The notes: generated by a model from the sequence alone, not told the origin. A DNA stretch of 64,000 bases from Sporobolomyces roseus (GCA_016617785.1 JADILM010000001.1:2170001-2234000), one strand, 5' to 3'; shown: positions 46,028 through 58,828, counted from the stretch's first letter. A program made the numbers and translations.

Positions 46028-49000
46028 CTATAGTTCTTCATCATCTCCAGCCATAGCTTCCGATGGTTTCACTGCAAGTCCTCAGAGCAATTGATCAGTC
46101 AACGAAGGGGAAGGACGACGAGACTGAGAGAGAGACGGAGACTTACACATTCCAGGAACTGCCGCCGCCCTCTTTTGCTCCTCTTCTTTCTGTTTCTTTT
46201 GTTCTTCTTCCTTCTCCTCGGCAAAGATGTCGGAAGCTTCTTCTCCCTGGAACTCTCGTAATGAGACTGAACAAAGGAAAGTGATCGTCAGTGAGGTCTA
46301 GGTCAAAGTGAGAAAGGCGAGAGCGTACTGAGGAAATCTCGAAGTGTGATTCGGAACTTGTTAAAATCACCATATTGCTCTCGTAGAGCAGAGATGAAAG
46401 CGGTGATGGAAGACCTGTTCAGCAGTAAATGATTCAGCCTTGCGGATACGAAACGACTGAAGCGAAAGCAGGACGAACAGTTGAAGATGAGGGAAAGCTT
46501 GTTTGAGGAGGTTCGTGGAGTGTTCGGCGACGAAAGCAGAGTTGCCAGGTGCGGAAGTGACGGAAGGATCGAGAGGGACTTGAATGTCGCCAGTTTCGAC
46601 GAGACGGATGAGGCGAGCGAGAACGAGAGCGGTCGATTTGAAACCTATTGTAAACGCATCGATAAGCTGAGTAATTGCAAGTGAGAGGAAGTAGAGATAG
46701 GGAGACTTACCACTCTTGTGATCAGCATCAGTGAGAACGAAGAACATGTCGGAAAGGAGAGGTAGGTAGTAAGCTTGGAAGAAACCGTTCGAAGTATTGG
46801 GACCAGCCGCAACAACGTTATCGATCAGTTCGACGCAGATACTATTCGCGAGCAAGAATGCGAGTCAGTCTCGAGGTTGGGAACGAGAGGTAGAGAGAGA
46901 AACGTACGTTAGACCGAGATCTCCGATATCTCGCATAGTGTGTTTCGTAGCCCAAACGACAGAGTCCATCACGAGCTTGAATTGAGGAGCAGGGATCGTA
47001 AGGAGAGCGTCGAAGCAGTTGATGTTGATGACCCGAAGAAGTCGGAAGAATGCCACTCGATGTCTGTGGAAAGTCGGGTATAGTCAGCGGCCTGACGAGA
47101 GAGCTGAATGAGGCAGGAGTGATGTACTCAGGGAACTCGGTAAGATCTTGGTTAATCATCGATAGAGTGCATTCGAAGACGGCATCGAGAACAGCAGGGA
47201 TTTTGTCGGTCATGAGAGGCTGGAAACAGCTCGAACGCCGTCAGTCTCGGTTCCGCATGACTGAACAGCTCGAAAAATGCTTACGCCTAGTCGTGAAACG
47301 ATTGTCACCATCGTACTGAGAACCTCTGCATCCCTCGCTGCCGGAATGTTCTGCTTGTAATCACCCAAGATCGCTTCGAGAAGAGGAGGAATCAAATCTC
47401 GGTTGACACCTTCGAGATCCTCCGCCTTTCGAATGTAGGTCTCTCCGACGAGTTTGAGGATTTCCTTCTTGATCGTTCGGAGTCCTCGAACTTTGGGAGT
47501 CTTCGTAGCGATCAAACCTTGTTCTGCAGTCGTGGCGGAAATGATACCGCTGACGGCCGTGTAGAGACCGAGGAGATCCATGTAGATTCGAGCGAGTTGA
47601 GGGAGGAAGAAGGTACCGATAGATGAACAGGCGGCAGTGTTGGTTTTGAGAATGTTGGACAGGATCTTGATATTCTCGGGGTTTGAGAGGATCTCGGTAC
47701 CGGATTGAGCAGCTTGAGCCATCAGTTGATCCCACTATATCAAGGCGAAGAGTGTCAGCTGATGAGTGAGAGTCGAGTAGGGATTTGAAGAGAGACGCAC
47801 AGCAGCGTTTGGAGCAGCCATCAAATTCGAGATCAACAACTCTTGCTGAGGCTTGTTCGGTTGAGCAGAGATCATGTAACCGACAGCTTCGTAGAAAGTG
47901 TGGATTTGAGCAGGAGAGAGATCGCAAGTGATGCGTTGGAGGTTTCGAAGGATCTCATCGACGAAAGGTTCTTGCTCTCCAGATTGTTGCATAACGAAAT
48001 GACGACGACACCTGGAGATTGAAGAGCATCGTCAGTCTCGTCGAATCCGCACCGGAGAGACAGATAGACTCACTTTTGAGCGATTTTGATGAAAGTATCA
48101 CAAGCCATATCTTGAACACCCTCATGAGTCTCGTGAGCGAACTCGAAGAGCTTGTTGACGACAGTCTTGAGGAACTTCCAGTGAGCTTTGAGGAATCGAG
48201 GGTATTGACCAACAATGTACATGATATTTGATGCGACGACTGCCTTGTTGTCCTTTCCTCTCTTCATCTCTGTCAAACCGAGAAGATCTACGGACTCGAG
48301 GCATGTTTAGCGATGTCTCGAAGTGACAGGTGGAGAAGAGAAGACTTACCTTTGATGACGGTGACCAAGAATCGCTTCTCAGTTTCTTCGTTCATCGCTC
48401 CTGAAATGGATCCGATAGCCCAACAAAGCGTGTTCAAGTTCGCCCACGACCATTCCGATCCGTCAACTTGTTTCGAAAGCTTCTCCGTCACTGGAAGCGA
48501 GAAGTTCCGTCAGCGAAACTCTTAGGATGAGTCTGAAAAACAGTTCTCTAAACTTACTGATCATTTCGGTGTCGACAACGTCCAAGTGAGTAAGGTAAAC
48601 CAATACTTCCCTCATACTCTTGTAGAGTACGATTGTATCAATCTCCTTGAGGAATTCTCGAACGATTTCTCCCTCGTCGTTCTCAACAATCAAAACCTAG
48701 CGTCAAGGGATTCCTGTCGGTCAGCTCCAAGTCGACGTAGATGAGGAGCGTTGAAACTTACCTCTTCCGGCTTAGCCATCCGCTCTACCATGACCAACCT
48801 CAAATTGCTCAACACCTCCGTATAAATCTTTCTCCTCCCTTGCTGACCGTTTCCACCTCCACCTCCAAACCCAGCCGAACCTCCCGCCAGACTCAAATTC
48901 AACAACGGATTACTAGCCAAATCGCCTCCCATCGGGAATTTCTGCATCTCGTCATACAAATCGGCGACGAGTTTCGCCCAGTACTCCAAACAAATCTTGA

Positions 49001-50949
49001 AAATTTCCCTTTCTTCGACTTGAGAGATCTTGATCAAATAGAGATGGGCGTTGAGGAGTACGTCTCGATGTTGAGGGGTTTCGAGGATCGTCACGTGAGA
49101 GGAAAGGAAGTTGGTGAGGAACAAGGCGAGGTTTAGTACTAGTTCTTGATCTGAATCGGAAGAGGATTCGTAGACTCCAGCGATATCGGTAGAGGGTGGG
49201 ATCATAGTGTTGACTTTGGTCATGACCATGTTGAAGAGGATAATGAATTTTTGGTTGTATTCGGGTCCGATCGAGAGTCCTCCAATTTCTGAAAGACATT
49301 TGAGGGTAACGTTTCGGAATTCGGGAACGTCAAGGAACTATGAATCGAACGTGAGTATGAGAGGGGGCATGGAAGCGAGCAAGGAGAGAGCAGGGGTGAA
49401 CTCACGCGAGTGATGAGATGGTCGATGACAGGAGTTTCGAAGATGTATCCGAGAGGAATCCAGTTAAGGAATCTCAGCATAGCTTCGAGAGTGACCTTGA
49501 TAAGTGAAGCCTTGTCGGCCTTCTCGAGAACTTCGACACAGAGTGAGAAGACTTCAGCAAATTCTTGACACTATTTGCGAAAGAGAATTCGTCAATCTCC
49601 ATTCTCAGCTCTGTAGTCTAGAGAAGGGTAACATACGATTTGTGCTTTGAGTGCCTTGGTCTTTGCTGTTGTCATCTGTTCTGCTGAGAACTCGAAGATC
49701 TCCTCCGAGAGAAGTTTGAGGATAACCATGTTGTTTTCGCAGATTGAGAGGTTGGCTTGAGAAGAAGTGACGATTTCGGGAATGAATGTTGGCCAGTTGT
49801 GAGGCCTGTGAGAGTTTCCAACGAAAACTCAGCTTCGTGAGCGAAAGCCAGAGTTCGAGTAGAAGAGAACTCACCATTCTTGCTTTAGGATTTGTACGAG
49901 AATCAAATTCAACTTGTTCAAGTAACTTTTCTCCCTCTTCATAGTCTGATCATCCTCCGAACTCTTGACGATCACTCCGACAACGAAATTCCTAATTCCC
50001 GTTCGTTGTTCGTCGGGCAAGACCTTCCAACGAGTCTTGATGAGTTTGTCCATGATTTGTAACGCGACATACTTTGTTTGAGTGTTGCCTGATCGTTCGA
50101 GGATTTCTGGAACTCGTTGCCATGCGTCGGGGTGATCTTGGAATTGAGTGAGAACGGTTTGAGCTTGTTGTTGCTGTGGAATCATTCGATTGGTCGATGA
50201 GTTCCCTGTGATGAGATCGTGGAGAAATAGGATAGACTCACTTGAGCTCCTGAACCGGTTAAGAAGACTTGAGCGACCTGATCGAGTAGTGTAACATCGA
50301 GGGGTTGCGAAAAGTCGAGAATAGCCTGTGGTTGCGAGTTTGGCGCGAAGAGGGAAGAAGAGATGGGATAGAACGAAAAGGTCAGCTCGTGTCGCAAGAG
50401 GTCGTTGAAATCATGAACTGATCGCAGATGGAGTGAAGCGAAATCCGATATTCCCTTCTCCCGAACATCCTTCGCAGCTATTCTTGCCTCGCCCGCCTAT
50501 AGCACGAGTACTTCTTAACTGTCCGTAGCTGCTGCTGCCCTCGCGAACGGCGTTACACCTCGACACTCGCACGTTCGCCCACTTGCGAATCCTAATTCTA
50601 CCTCCAAAGCTCGCTTCCCTCCCCCTCCCCCTCCCCAGCCATCTCACTGACCCATCCAGCCATTCTCAAGATGCTTCTATGCCTCATAAGCGACTAGAAG
50701 AGGCTAATGCGCCACAAGTTGAAATCCGATTCCCATCAATTCCCATCCCATCACGTTCGCCCTGTTCCTTGACTAGCTCATATTACTCTTAGAGAGCTCA
50801 CACACTCAAGTAGAGGTAGAAGTGAGCTGTAGTTGATAGTAGTCGAGATTGAATGATCAAGGTTGGAGGACTAAACCAACCTCCCCTCCCCTCTCCTTCT
50901 CCCTTAACGCGCACAGTAAGAGAGAGAGAGTGTGATAGCTTACCTCCAT
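46028..50949 (-). CDS. XPO1: Exportin-1 (CRM1), nuclear export receptor
   Basis: Exports leucine-rich NES cargo from the nucleus with Ran-GTP. The start is a 6-nt coding exon (ATGGAG, 50944-50949), then a 618-nt intron, then exon 2 from 50325, giving [20 protein letters not shown] as in other CRM1 proteins. Recognisable blocks in order: [54 protein letters not shown] and the NES-groove region [20 protein letters not shown], then [20 protein letters not shown] and [20 protein letters not shown]. Next come [13 protein letters not shown] and [13 protein letters not shown], with an acidic C-terminal end GDDEEL (TAG at 46028-46030). About 16 exons. A Thr occupies the position of the leptomycin-reactive Cys. 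Length and order fit the family (about 1,080 residues). Confidence 0.95.
50326..50943 (-). other. Long first intron of exportin-1
   Basis: This intron of 618 nt is about ten times longer than neighbouring introns in the gene. It directly follows a 6-nt coding exon. The minus strand has a G-rich run at about 50615-50640 (the plus strand reads CCCTCCCCCTCCCC). The start assignment depends on splicing GAG to GCTATTCTC; the family N-terminus ME[AG]IL supports it. Confidence 0.65.
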
Positions 50950-51450
50950 TGTGTGTATAACTGCTTTCAACTACAGTAGAGGAGAGAGAGAGAGAGAGGT
51001 GGGTTTGAAGGAGGAGGAAGCGGACCTTGAGTCGGAGTGCAAGTGAATACGCTTGATGGTACGTCCGTTAGACGAGAGTTATTCACTAGATTGCTTGCTG
51101 TGTGTGTGTTGAGAATTGAAGAGAATTTGAGGGAGGGGAGGGAAAGAGAGAGCGAGAGAGAGAGCATCTCAAACAGTCGGACAGCGTCAACTCACTTTGA
51201 TCCTGCTGAACGCACGAGAGCAGTACGTAACACGCTATGAACACCACTGTACTAGCGCGAACTTGATCGGTTGATGAATAGTTCAGTTTCGCAACGATTT
51301 CGCTCAACTCTCGACTCGCCAACATCAATCAAACAGACTAACTTAGGAGATTACAAGCAGACAAGATAGCAAGAAGAAAGATACTGATCATGAAGGAAGT
51401 AAAGCGGGGGCATACAAACGAGAGATGAAACGATTCAAACGAAGGAGTTT
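50950..51450. other. Intergenic, about 500 bp
   Basis: Promoter/5' UTR of exportin-1 and 3' UTR of the DM9 gene, both on the minus strand. Contains GA dinucleotide runs at about 50980-50998 and 51145-51163. No gene seen. Confidence 0.4.
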
Positions 51451-52450
51451 TTATTGTTTCCAACAAAGAATGGAATAACCTCCTTCTTCGACTCGTTCGC
51501 CTCCATTCCAAGGGAAGTTAGCTCCGTGCTACACGGAATCCCAAGATATGTCAGCTCTCGTCTTCGTTAGGGTTCCTGGCGATTGAAAGCAAAAGAGAGA
51601 CTTACGAGATGCGCTCCCGTTTTCCCTGGGACTTGAATGCCGTCGATGTTCAACACGGCATGCTGTAGGTGCTGTCCATTCTCTTCGAAGCCCTGTTCGG
51701 TGTCAGAGAGGGCTCAAGTCAGCCAAGAGACAGCGAATATAAAAAGTGAGAGATTCGAACGTACTCCTTCGACTGGTCGACGTCCTTTCGGGATCTACGA
51801 CACATTCCCAAAAGCACTCGTCAGTCTCCCTCCACGTCTTGACATCCGGAGTACGATGCGAAAAGAGTGGCGACTCACTTGTCCATACGAAGCGACAACC
51901 CATTCCATCTCTTCCGTAATCGGTAAAATATCGTACCTCCCCTAATTCCAAACACACTCGCAATCTCAATCAGCTCAACCAACTCCCAACATCCTTCACA
52001 CCTCCTTTATTGAACATGGGGGGAGATAGAGAGAGAAGTTGAAAGCGTACTTGATGTAAATGTTCCCCTCCTCCGAACGAAACCATACATTTCCCTCCCG
52101 CTACTTTACACGGATGAACCTATCCCTTTTACTCTCCCTCATCAGCTCTCTACTCTTCTCTTAGCTAGAGAGGGAGAGAGAGGGCGAACTAACAGATTTC
52201 CCACCTTGTACAAGAGCACTCGCTACATAGACATCACTACCATCTAGATCTTTGAATGGTGCTTTTCCAGTCAATTCGGGTGAGGGAAAGGCGTTGGAAG
52301 TAGAACAGGGGACTCGGAGACCTGGGGAGTGAAGGAAGGGGTTTAATGCGAAAGAGAGGAGAGAAGGAGAGGGGGAGGAGAGGACGGACCGGCTGGGGGT
52401 GCAGAAGGGACGTAGGGCGGTGGTGCTCCTTTTGAGCCTGATGTGGACAT
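51451..52450 (-). CDS. DM9-repeat (DUF3421-like) protein
   Basis: Starts MSTSGSKGAPPPYVPSAPPA, a Pro-rich lead, then two DM9-like repeats. The first reads DGSDVYVASALVQGGKSVHP, KVAGGKCMVSFGGGEH and RYDILPITEEMEWVVASYGQ. The second reads IPKGRRPVEGGFEENGQHL, NIDGIQVPGKTGAHLHG and GGERVEEGGYSILCWKQ (TAA at 51451-51453). Motifs of the type WV.A..G.IP...V.GG.E.NG and PGK..G.....GG.E mark DM9 domains, which in several animals bind mannose-type sugars. No signal peptide is seen, so the protein is probably cytosolic. About six exons; the first intron has a GTCCGT donor. The biological role in fungi is not known to me. Confidence 0.7.
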
Positions 52451-53517
52451 TCTTAGAGAGCTGGGAAGTGAGGGAGAGGCTGTGTAGTCAGAGATGAGGG
52501 GGAGGAGAGAGATCAGCGAGCAGACACCTCGGGAGAATGAAAGAGAGGCTTACCTTGAGTACGGTGGGTCTATTTGGAGCTAGTTGAAGCTAAAGTGAGA
52601 TTGGCAGAGCGGTTGACTGAGTGGAGAGAGACCAAAAGATGATTGTTGAGAAGGAGTGCTCTCTCTCTCTCTCCTCCCTCTACTTCATACAAGCTGCTTG
52701 ACGCTCTGCTACATTCACAAGAAGCTCGCATGCTCGGCTGCCATTCTCCATAGCTCTCCAAGTGTTTCTCGCTATTCTTTTTCGCTCAACTTCAACTTTC
52801 TTTTCACGACTCTCGCAAGAAAGGAAGATGACGTTGTGAGGTGCAAACAGTACGTTACAGTCCACTAGATTCCACGAAGGAGCATGTTGCTGATTTTTGC
52901 CCTGACTAGAAGCTCTGGTTTCGTCGCAAAAGAAACGAAGGGAAGCGATCTACGACGACTTCTTTATCCCCCACGAGGCAGAAAGACGTCAATGCGAGAA
53001 TGGCAAGAAATGTCCATTGGGCGTGCGAGGCAAGACGAGGGCAAGAGATGGGAGGGAACCCTTTTGAAAAAGGACTCAGCGACGATCGAAAGTGAGCACC
53101 ACTTTTCCTGCAGAGAGCCGTCGGAACCCACAGCGAGTCCACCCCACTCGCATTCTCTGAACCGATAATCAGCTGATCGACGCTAACAAAAAGCCAATTC
53201 GATAGAGAGTAAACGGCCTGACTTTTAACCCGGTCCTTTCTTTTCGTTCGCAAAGGGAGAGCCGGACATTCTTTGACATTTCCTCCGACTTTGCTTCCAA
53301 GGAAATGGGACTTTTTCTGGTAACGCTTTCCAATCAGTGCATTCAAGCAAGAGGGGAAGGCGGGGGATAGGGTGCGAAATCTCCTTCCGAATGAAAGAGA
53401 CACTCAAACCTCTCTCATCGTCCTGCTTCGTTTCTCCTTTCCTCCCTTTATCCCCCGCTTTCTGTTCTGCTTACCCCAACTTCGATAAACTCAAAACTCT
53501 TTCAAACTACACGATCA
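52451..53517. promoter_or_regulatory. Bidirectional intergenic region between DM9 gene and MFS permease gene
   Basis: A 1,067-bp divergent region, one of the longest gene-free stretches here, so it probably carries regulatory sites for the permease. A pyrimidine-rich block (about 53400-53470, CTCTCATCG...CCTCCC) precedes the permease start, a usual fungal core-promoter feature. Short open frames on both strands have no recognisable domain. A regularly spaced Zn2Cys6 site (CGG...CCG) could not be identified by eye. Confidence 0.4.
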
Positions 53518-56109
53518 ATGAGCAACATGGACGAGAAGAGCGCTTACCCAATGGAGGATACCTTTAAAGGTCAATCAGCTCACTTTGAACACGCTGGTGA
53601 ACGAACACCGTCATCGACAGAAGGAGGAGTACCAGACGGTATGGTTCGACGACCAGCACGAATGTACACTCCCGAAGAAGAGAAGAAGCTGTATCGCAAG
53701 GTTCGTTTGACCTTCTTTCCCACTTCCGTTTCGCAAGTCGCTGATCCACTCTGCCATCTCTCCTCTCCCCTCCACATCATCATTTGAACTCCTCTGGAAC
53801 GCTGCACCATCATACTAAATGACAGATCGACCGAAAAATCATGCCCATTCTCGCTTTACTCTACCTCCTCTCTTTCATGGATCGATGTGAGTAGCCTTCC
53901 AATCTCTATTTGTCAAAGTCGTACTGACTCCTTTGCTATATAGCGAACATTGGAAACGCTCGATTGAACGGACTCGAAAGAGATCTCAACATGTCGAGCG
54001 CTCAATACAGTCTTGCGCTATCATGTTTCTTCATCACCTACTGTTTCTGCGAAGTGCCCGCGAATCTCATGCTCAAGAAGTTCAAGCCGTCGTACTGGTT
54101 GGGAGGTATCACTATTCTATGGGGCAGTACGTTCAGACCAAATCTCACAATCGTTTTTCTTTTCGCTAACTCCCTTTACCCTTCTCTACCTTCCTTCCTT
54201 CCTTCTTTCCCGCTCTTCCCTCTTCTTTCTTTTAGTCGTCATGACTCTTATGTACGTCTTTTCTTCCTCTTGCCTCCTCCCTATCCTCCCAGACCCTCGA
54301 AACTGACAATTGTTCTGTATTTCCGCGTCAACAGGGGTGTCGTAACGAGTTTCGGAGGACTCATCGCCGCTCGTCTCGCTCTCGGTATCGCTGAGGCCGG
54401 TCTATTCCCGTAAGCACCTCCTCGACGAACGAGCAGTCTCTGAAAGAAGACGCGTAGTCAAGTTTACAAGTTCGAAACTGACCATTCTTTCTTCCCCCGA
54501 AAATAGTGGTGTCATCCTCTACATCTCGCTATGGTACCCTCGACACATCTCTCAATCTCGTGTAGCCTTCTTCTTCGGTGCCGCTACTCTCGCCGGTGCT
54601 TTCTCTGGTCTTCTTGCTTGTAAGCTTCATTCTTTCGGTTTCAAGCTCGAACTCGCAGCTTATCCGGTTTCTCCGACACACAGACGGTATTGGGTTTATG
54701 GCTGGAGTTGGAGGAAAGGGTGGATGGGCTTGGATCTTCATCTTGTGCGTTCTTGCTCTTCCTCGAGTCGCTCTTTCGACGACAATCCCTGACTCGGGTC
54801 TGTTCTCTCGCTGAACAGGGAAGGATTACTCACCGTACTCGCTGGAGTCCTCGCCGTCTTCGTCATCGCTGATTATCCCGCTACTTGCAAATGGCTCACT
54901 GCTGAAGAACGAGAATGGGTCGCTTTCCGATTGGCGACTGACGGTTCCTCGGTAGGAGAAGGTCACGAAGTCAAGATGAAGTGAGTCGCCCGATCCTTTG
55001 CCCGTGTTCTCGCTAGTGCACAAAACAGGGAACTGATTCTCCGTTTTCGCGTTTCAGGTACATCTGGCAAGCTTTGAAGGATTGGCAAGTTTACGTCTCG
55101 ACTGCTTACTACATGGCCATTGTCATTGTGAGTTATCTCATCGTCGTTTCGAAGCATACCACATCGAGCTGATTTCTTCGCCCCTCGACAGCCTCTCTAC
55201 TCGATCTCGCTCTTCATGCCTACCCTCATCCGTGCTTTCGGTGGTTTCACTACACCGCAAGTTCAGGTAAGTCTCTCCCGCTGACATCGTCCCCAGTCGT
55301 CGCTGATCTCGAGTCCGTGCCGCACATCTAGCTCCTTACGATTCCCGTCTACTTCGTCGCTTGCATCTTCGTTTTGACGACTGCACTCCTCGCCGATCGA
55401 TTGAAGAAGCGTTTCGTCTTCGTCATGGTCGACCTCGTTCTCTGCGCTCTCGGACTCATCATCAACTGTGAGCTTTCTTTTCACCGGTTTCGACTCCACT
55501 GGTTCCGAAATTGACTAGCGTTTCACATCTGTTCACAGTGACTCCCGCTCCCGTTGGTGTCAAATACTTCGGACTGTTCTTGATCGCTTCTGGTGCATAC
55601 GGAGGACTTCCTACCGTCGTTACTTGGCTCACCAACAACTTGTCCGGTTCTACCAAGCGAGGAGTTGGATCTGCTTTCCAAATTGGTATCGGTAACCTCG
55701 GTGCTCTCGTCTCTTCCAACGTTTGTAAGTTACCTCTCCCTCTGTGGTATGTTCACCCTTGTACCGCGCTGACAGAGTCTCGTGTCGATAGACCGTTCCG
55801 TCGATTCTCCTCGTTACTTCCTTGGACACGGTGTCGTTATCGGTTTCGTCGCTCTCGGTTTCGTGTTCGCGCCATTGTACGCTTTCCTCCTCAAGCGAGC
55901 AAACACGAAGAAGGAACGACTTCAAGCGGAACAAGACGCTCTACCTGATCACGAGAAACGAGTTTACACTGTTCAAGAGTTGAGGGATATGGGTGATCGG
56001 TACGTCTCAACCTGTCTCTACATCACGACATTATCGACATGACGACGAGCGATGAGCTGACGATTCGCTTTCATCGCACAGCGCTCCCGAATTCGTCTAC
56101 ACTATCTGA
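53518..56109 (+). CDS. Major facilitator superfamily permease, anion:cation symporter (Dal5/Tna1-like) family
   Basis: A plasma-membrane transporter with 12 predicted spans. After a cytoplasmic start (MSNMDEKSAYPMED) the first span reads ILALLYLLSFMDRSNIGNAR, with the family's DR.NIGNA motif and LERDLNMSSAQYSLALS just after it. Further markers: FCEVPANLMLKKFKPSYWLG, RLALGIAEAGLFPGVILYIS, WYPRHISQSRVAFFFGAAT, AYYMAIVIPLYSISLFMPTL and RGVGSAFQIGIGNLGALVSS. The tail reads LLKRANTKKERLQAEQDALP and ends GDRAPEFVYTI (TGA at 56107-56109). At least twelve introns, several with relaxed donors (GTTCGT, GTGCGT). Members carry carboxylates such as allantoate, nicotinate or pantothenate; the substrate is not decided. 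The 3' end is duplicated at 58829-59056, and three Zn2Cys6 genes follow. Confidence 0.9.
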
Positions 56110-56448
56110 AGTCGAAGTCCTCCAGCCTCGTCCAAACCTCTGTCTCGTTATCTTCATGGTGTATAGTCTTTATCCCTTGTCACTTCTCCATCTATCATAT
56201 CTTGTTACGAATAGCCCCTCTCCCTTGAATCAGTACCAGAATTGTCGAATGTTGCGAAACAAAAAAAGTCATCTTTCCCTTTCCCTGGATCGCGCTCGAG
56301 AGAGACCGAGTCGTAACTTCGAGATTGTCGTCTTCTGAGAAAGAGAAAGGATTGACTTGGTTCAAGCGAAAGTGTTTTGTGCGAAGTTTCAACTTGTGTG
56401 AATTTCAGTTTCGACCTTTCATCAAATCTTCACAACTCGACTCATGCC

Positions 56449-58706
56449 ATGAATGAATGGTATCAGAAGGACTATCCTACGCCTGAATCATCACCAGAAG
56501 TCAAACAAGAATCACCTGAAGCTTCCTCATCAATCTCACCTCCCACTTCCTTCAACTTCGATTCTCCCTCTTCTCCTCTCGAATCAGCACTCGTACGGTA
56601 CTCGAATGGACTACAGATCAAGAGTGAACCTCTAGCAAAGCGTACTACACCTTGTCAGCAGTGCAGGAGGATTAGGAGAGCTTGTAAATGGATCGAAGGA
56701 GATCAAGATTGTGAGAGGTGTGGGAAACTAGGCAAAGAATGTACTGGTCCTACTCGGTGAGCGTTATATCATCTTACGAGTCATGTCTCTCGCAGTGTGA
56801 GCTGATTCCCGCATTCGAATGTAGACGTTCGAAATCGATTCTCGAATTGGTTCGTCCCGCTCAACAGCAGCAACAGCAGCATTCGATAGTCGTCGCAGCG
56901 ATTGGACCTTCTTCGCCCGAATCGAGGTGGTCGACATTGCACATGTCGTACTCTCTTACGTATCATCTATTCGACAGTGAGTCAGGACGCTTCGTCTCTC
57001 CTAAACTTCCGACCAGCTCACAGCCTCCGCTCGATCGGTCGACCCTGCTAGTCGCTATCGAGCTCGCTGGTAATGTCGGCTATATGGAGATTGACCTCGC
57101 TGGTCTCCAAAGAAAGTTCGGTCGCAGTGGAGGTCGCGCAACGGAACTCGACCCTCTCGCAGAGGTAAGCCTCTCGCTTTTCGCCTGACAGCGTAACCCA
57201 TCGTTTACTGACCCACTCTGTTCGTCTTAGCTCTTTTGCCTCGGTTATGCGTGTCTAGGAGCCCAACTGACCGATCATTCGGTTTGTCTATCGAGTTCTC
57301 TCCACGAACTATGCCGAAGCTCACCTCCCTTGCGCAGGCTGTCATAGGGTCTGGAAACGGCTCATCAAAATTCCTGATCGGAAGCACAACACTACAAGGC
57401 CATGCCGTTTCACCCTCGCTGGGCCTCGTTCGGACCGACGCTTTGAGAGCTGTTCTCCGTCAACTCGCCGACCGACTCGAGATACAGATTCATAAGGTCG
57501 ACACGCTCGAAATCTTCTTGGAGAAGCTTTCAATAAGCTGTGTTCTGCTCGAACTCATGAGCTACTCCGAAGACTTTCGTGCAGAACAAGCAAAGTTCAC
57601 GCAAAAGCTGTTGGCCCAAGGTCTCGCCTTCCTGAACGGGTCGCAGCCTACAGATGTCTCGGCTTCGCCCTTACGAGCCTTGCTTCGAGATCTATTCGTG
57701 AGTTTGCCTCCGCGTGTCAATTCTAAGCAAGATCAGTTGACGAATGGCTGAACAGCGCGACGATCTGCGCTACTCGTTGGCCAGAGGAGATCCGGTGTCT
57801 GTGTAAGGACGTGTCTCGCTGTTTCTCAGACAGCTCGATGACGGATGACGATTGTTTCCTTAGATCCCCCCAAAATTGTCTTTCTGTCTTCGATGCCCAA
57901 CTGCCTACAACTGTTCTTCCCGCTCCCGACGATTTCGACTTCATATACGACGTATACAACAAGCATCCCGAAACCCTCGCTCGTGCGACCGCTTTCATGA
58001 TCGATTGGATCGACTCGCTACGTTTCTTTCATCTCAACCTCAGTATCACGATCGCCTACACCCCTTCAGATAGGATCGTCGCCGCTGTACGCTACTGCTG
58101 GGACCGAATAGCTCACTCGACTGAGATAGTCGAGTCAATCATTCATCGAATATTTGACGATCCTCGTTACGCTCGAATCCCGCAAGAAAGGAAACAATTT
58201 CGTCCTTCGTCTCGCCTCTCGGAATTGATCTCACAAGACGCTGAAGCAATTCCTACACTACAAGCATGTCACCTCATCCTACAACGACGAAGCTGTTCGC
58301 AGGAACTCCTCAACGAGAGTATGAACCGCATCGACGATATCCTCAATCTTACCGCTGGACGTCTTCTGCTGTTCTCGGTAAGCTTTCTCGAAGTCCTCGT
58401 TTCTGTTGCTTGTAGCTAATGGTGCGCCTGAATCGTAGAACGCTGGATCAAATGTCGGAGTGATTCACACTACTTTACTCCCTATCTCGCGGACCCTCGC
58501 TCTACTTCCACAAGACATCCTTCGACGCTGGGTTGCGCGTCATGCTGATAAGCGCGATATGTCAGCATCTTTTATGAGGTCAACGCTCGGAGCAAACGAG
58601 AAGCTGACAGAAACTCTCTTTAACTAGAATGGTCGAAGGTCTTCGTTTCGCAAGCTATCGCGTTCCAGAAGCCGCATCACTGGTCCTCCTCCTCTGCGCG
58701 AGCTGA
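56449..58706 (+). CDS. Zn(II)2Cys6 transcription factor-like protein, tandem copy A
   Basis: Exon 1 (56449-56756) reads MNEWYQKDYPTPESSPEVKQ, a Ser/Pro region, then the zinc cluster CQQCRRIRRACKWIEGDQDC followed by ERCGKLGKEC. Spacing C-x2-C-x6-C-x8-C-x2-C-x6-C is canonical for fungal binuclear clusters. Exon 2 (from 56825) reads RSKSILELVRPAQQQQQQ, then GPSSPESRWSTLHMSYSL. Later exons form a helical effector region: LRAVLRQLADRLEIQIHKVD, LLAQGLAFLNGSQP, FMIDWIDSLRFFHLNLSI and RIVAAVRYCWDRIAHS, closing VEGLRFASYRVPEAASL (TGA at 58704-58706). An in-frame ATG at 56377 could add 24 residues. A short ATG at 56444, out of frame, precedes the start. The intron that begins GTGAGTCAGG (near 56973) stays open by chance; alignment with copies B and C shows it is an intron. 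Confidence 0.75.
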
Positions 58707-58828
58707 TGCTGCAGAGCTATCGCACTCTTCGCGACGTCGCCCGTCTCCAAATGGGAGATATCTGCTACGAAGTCTCACTGTCCTGCCGTCGGTCAAGGCC
58801 GTCGAAGATTCGATTCCGCCCCTGCATC

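Noticed and set aside
50411..50647. A 78-codon minus-strand frame inside the exportin-1 first intron
   Set aside because: It has no recognised domain and lies within an intron required by the conserved MEAILDFS start.
56973..57051. Reading straight through DSESGRFVSPKLP in copy A as coding
   Set aside because: Copies B and C have an intron at the same point, and splicing to TCGCTATCGAG restores similarity (IAIELAGN versus IALEFFSN).
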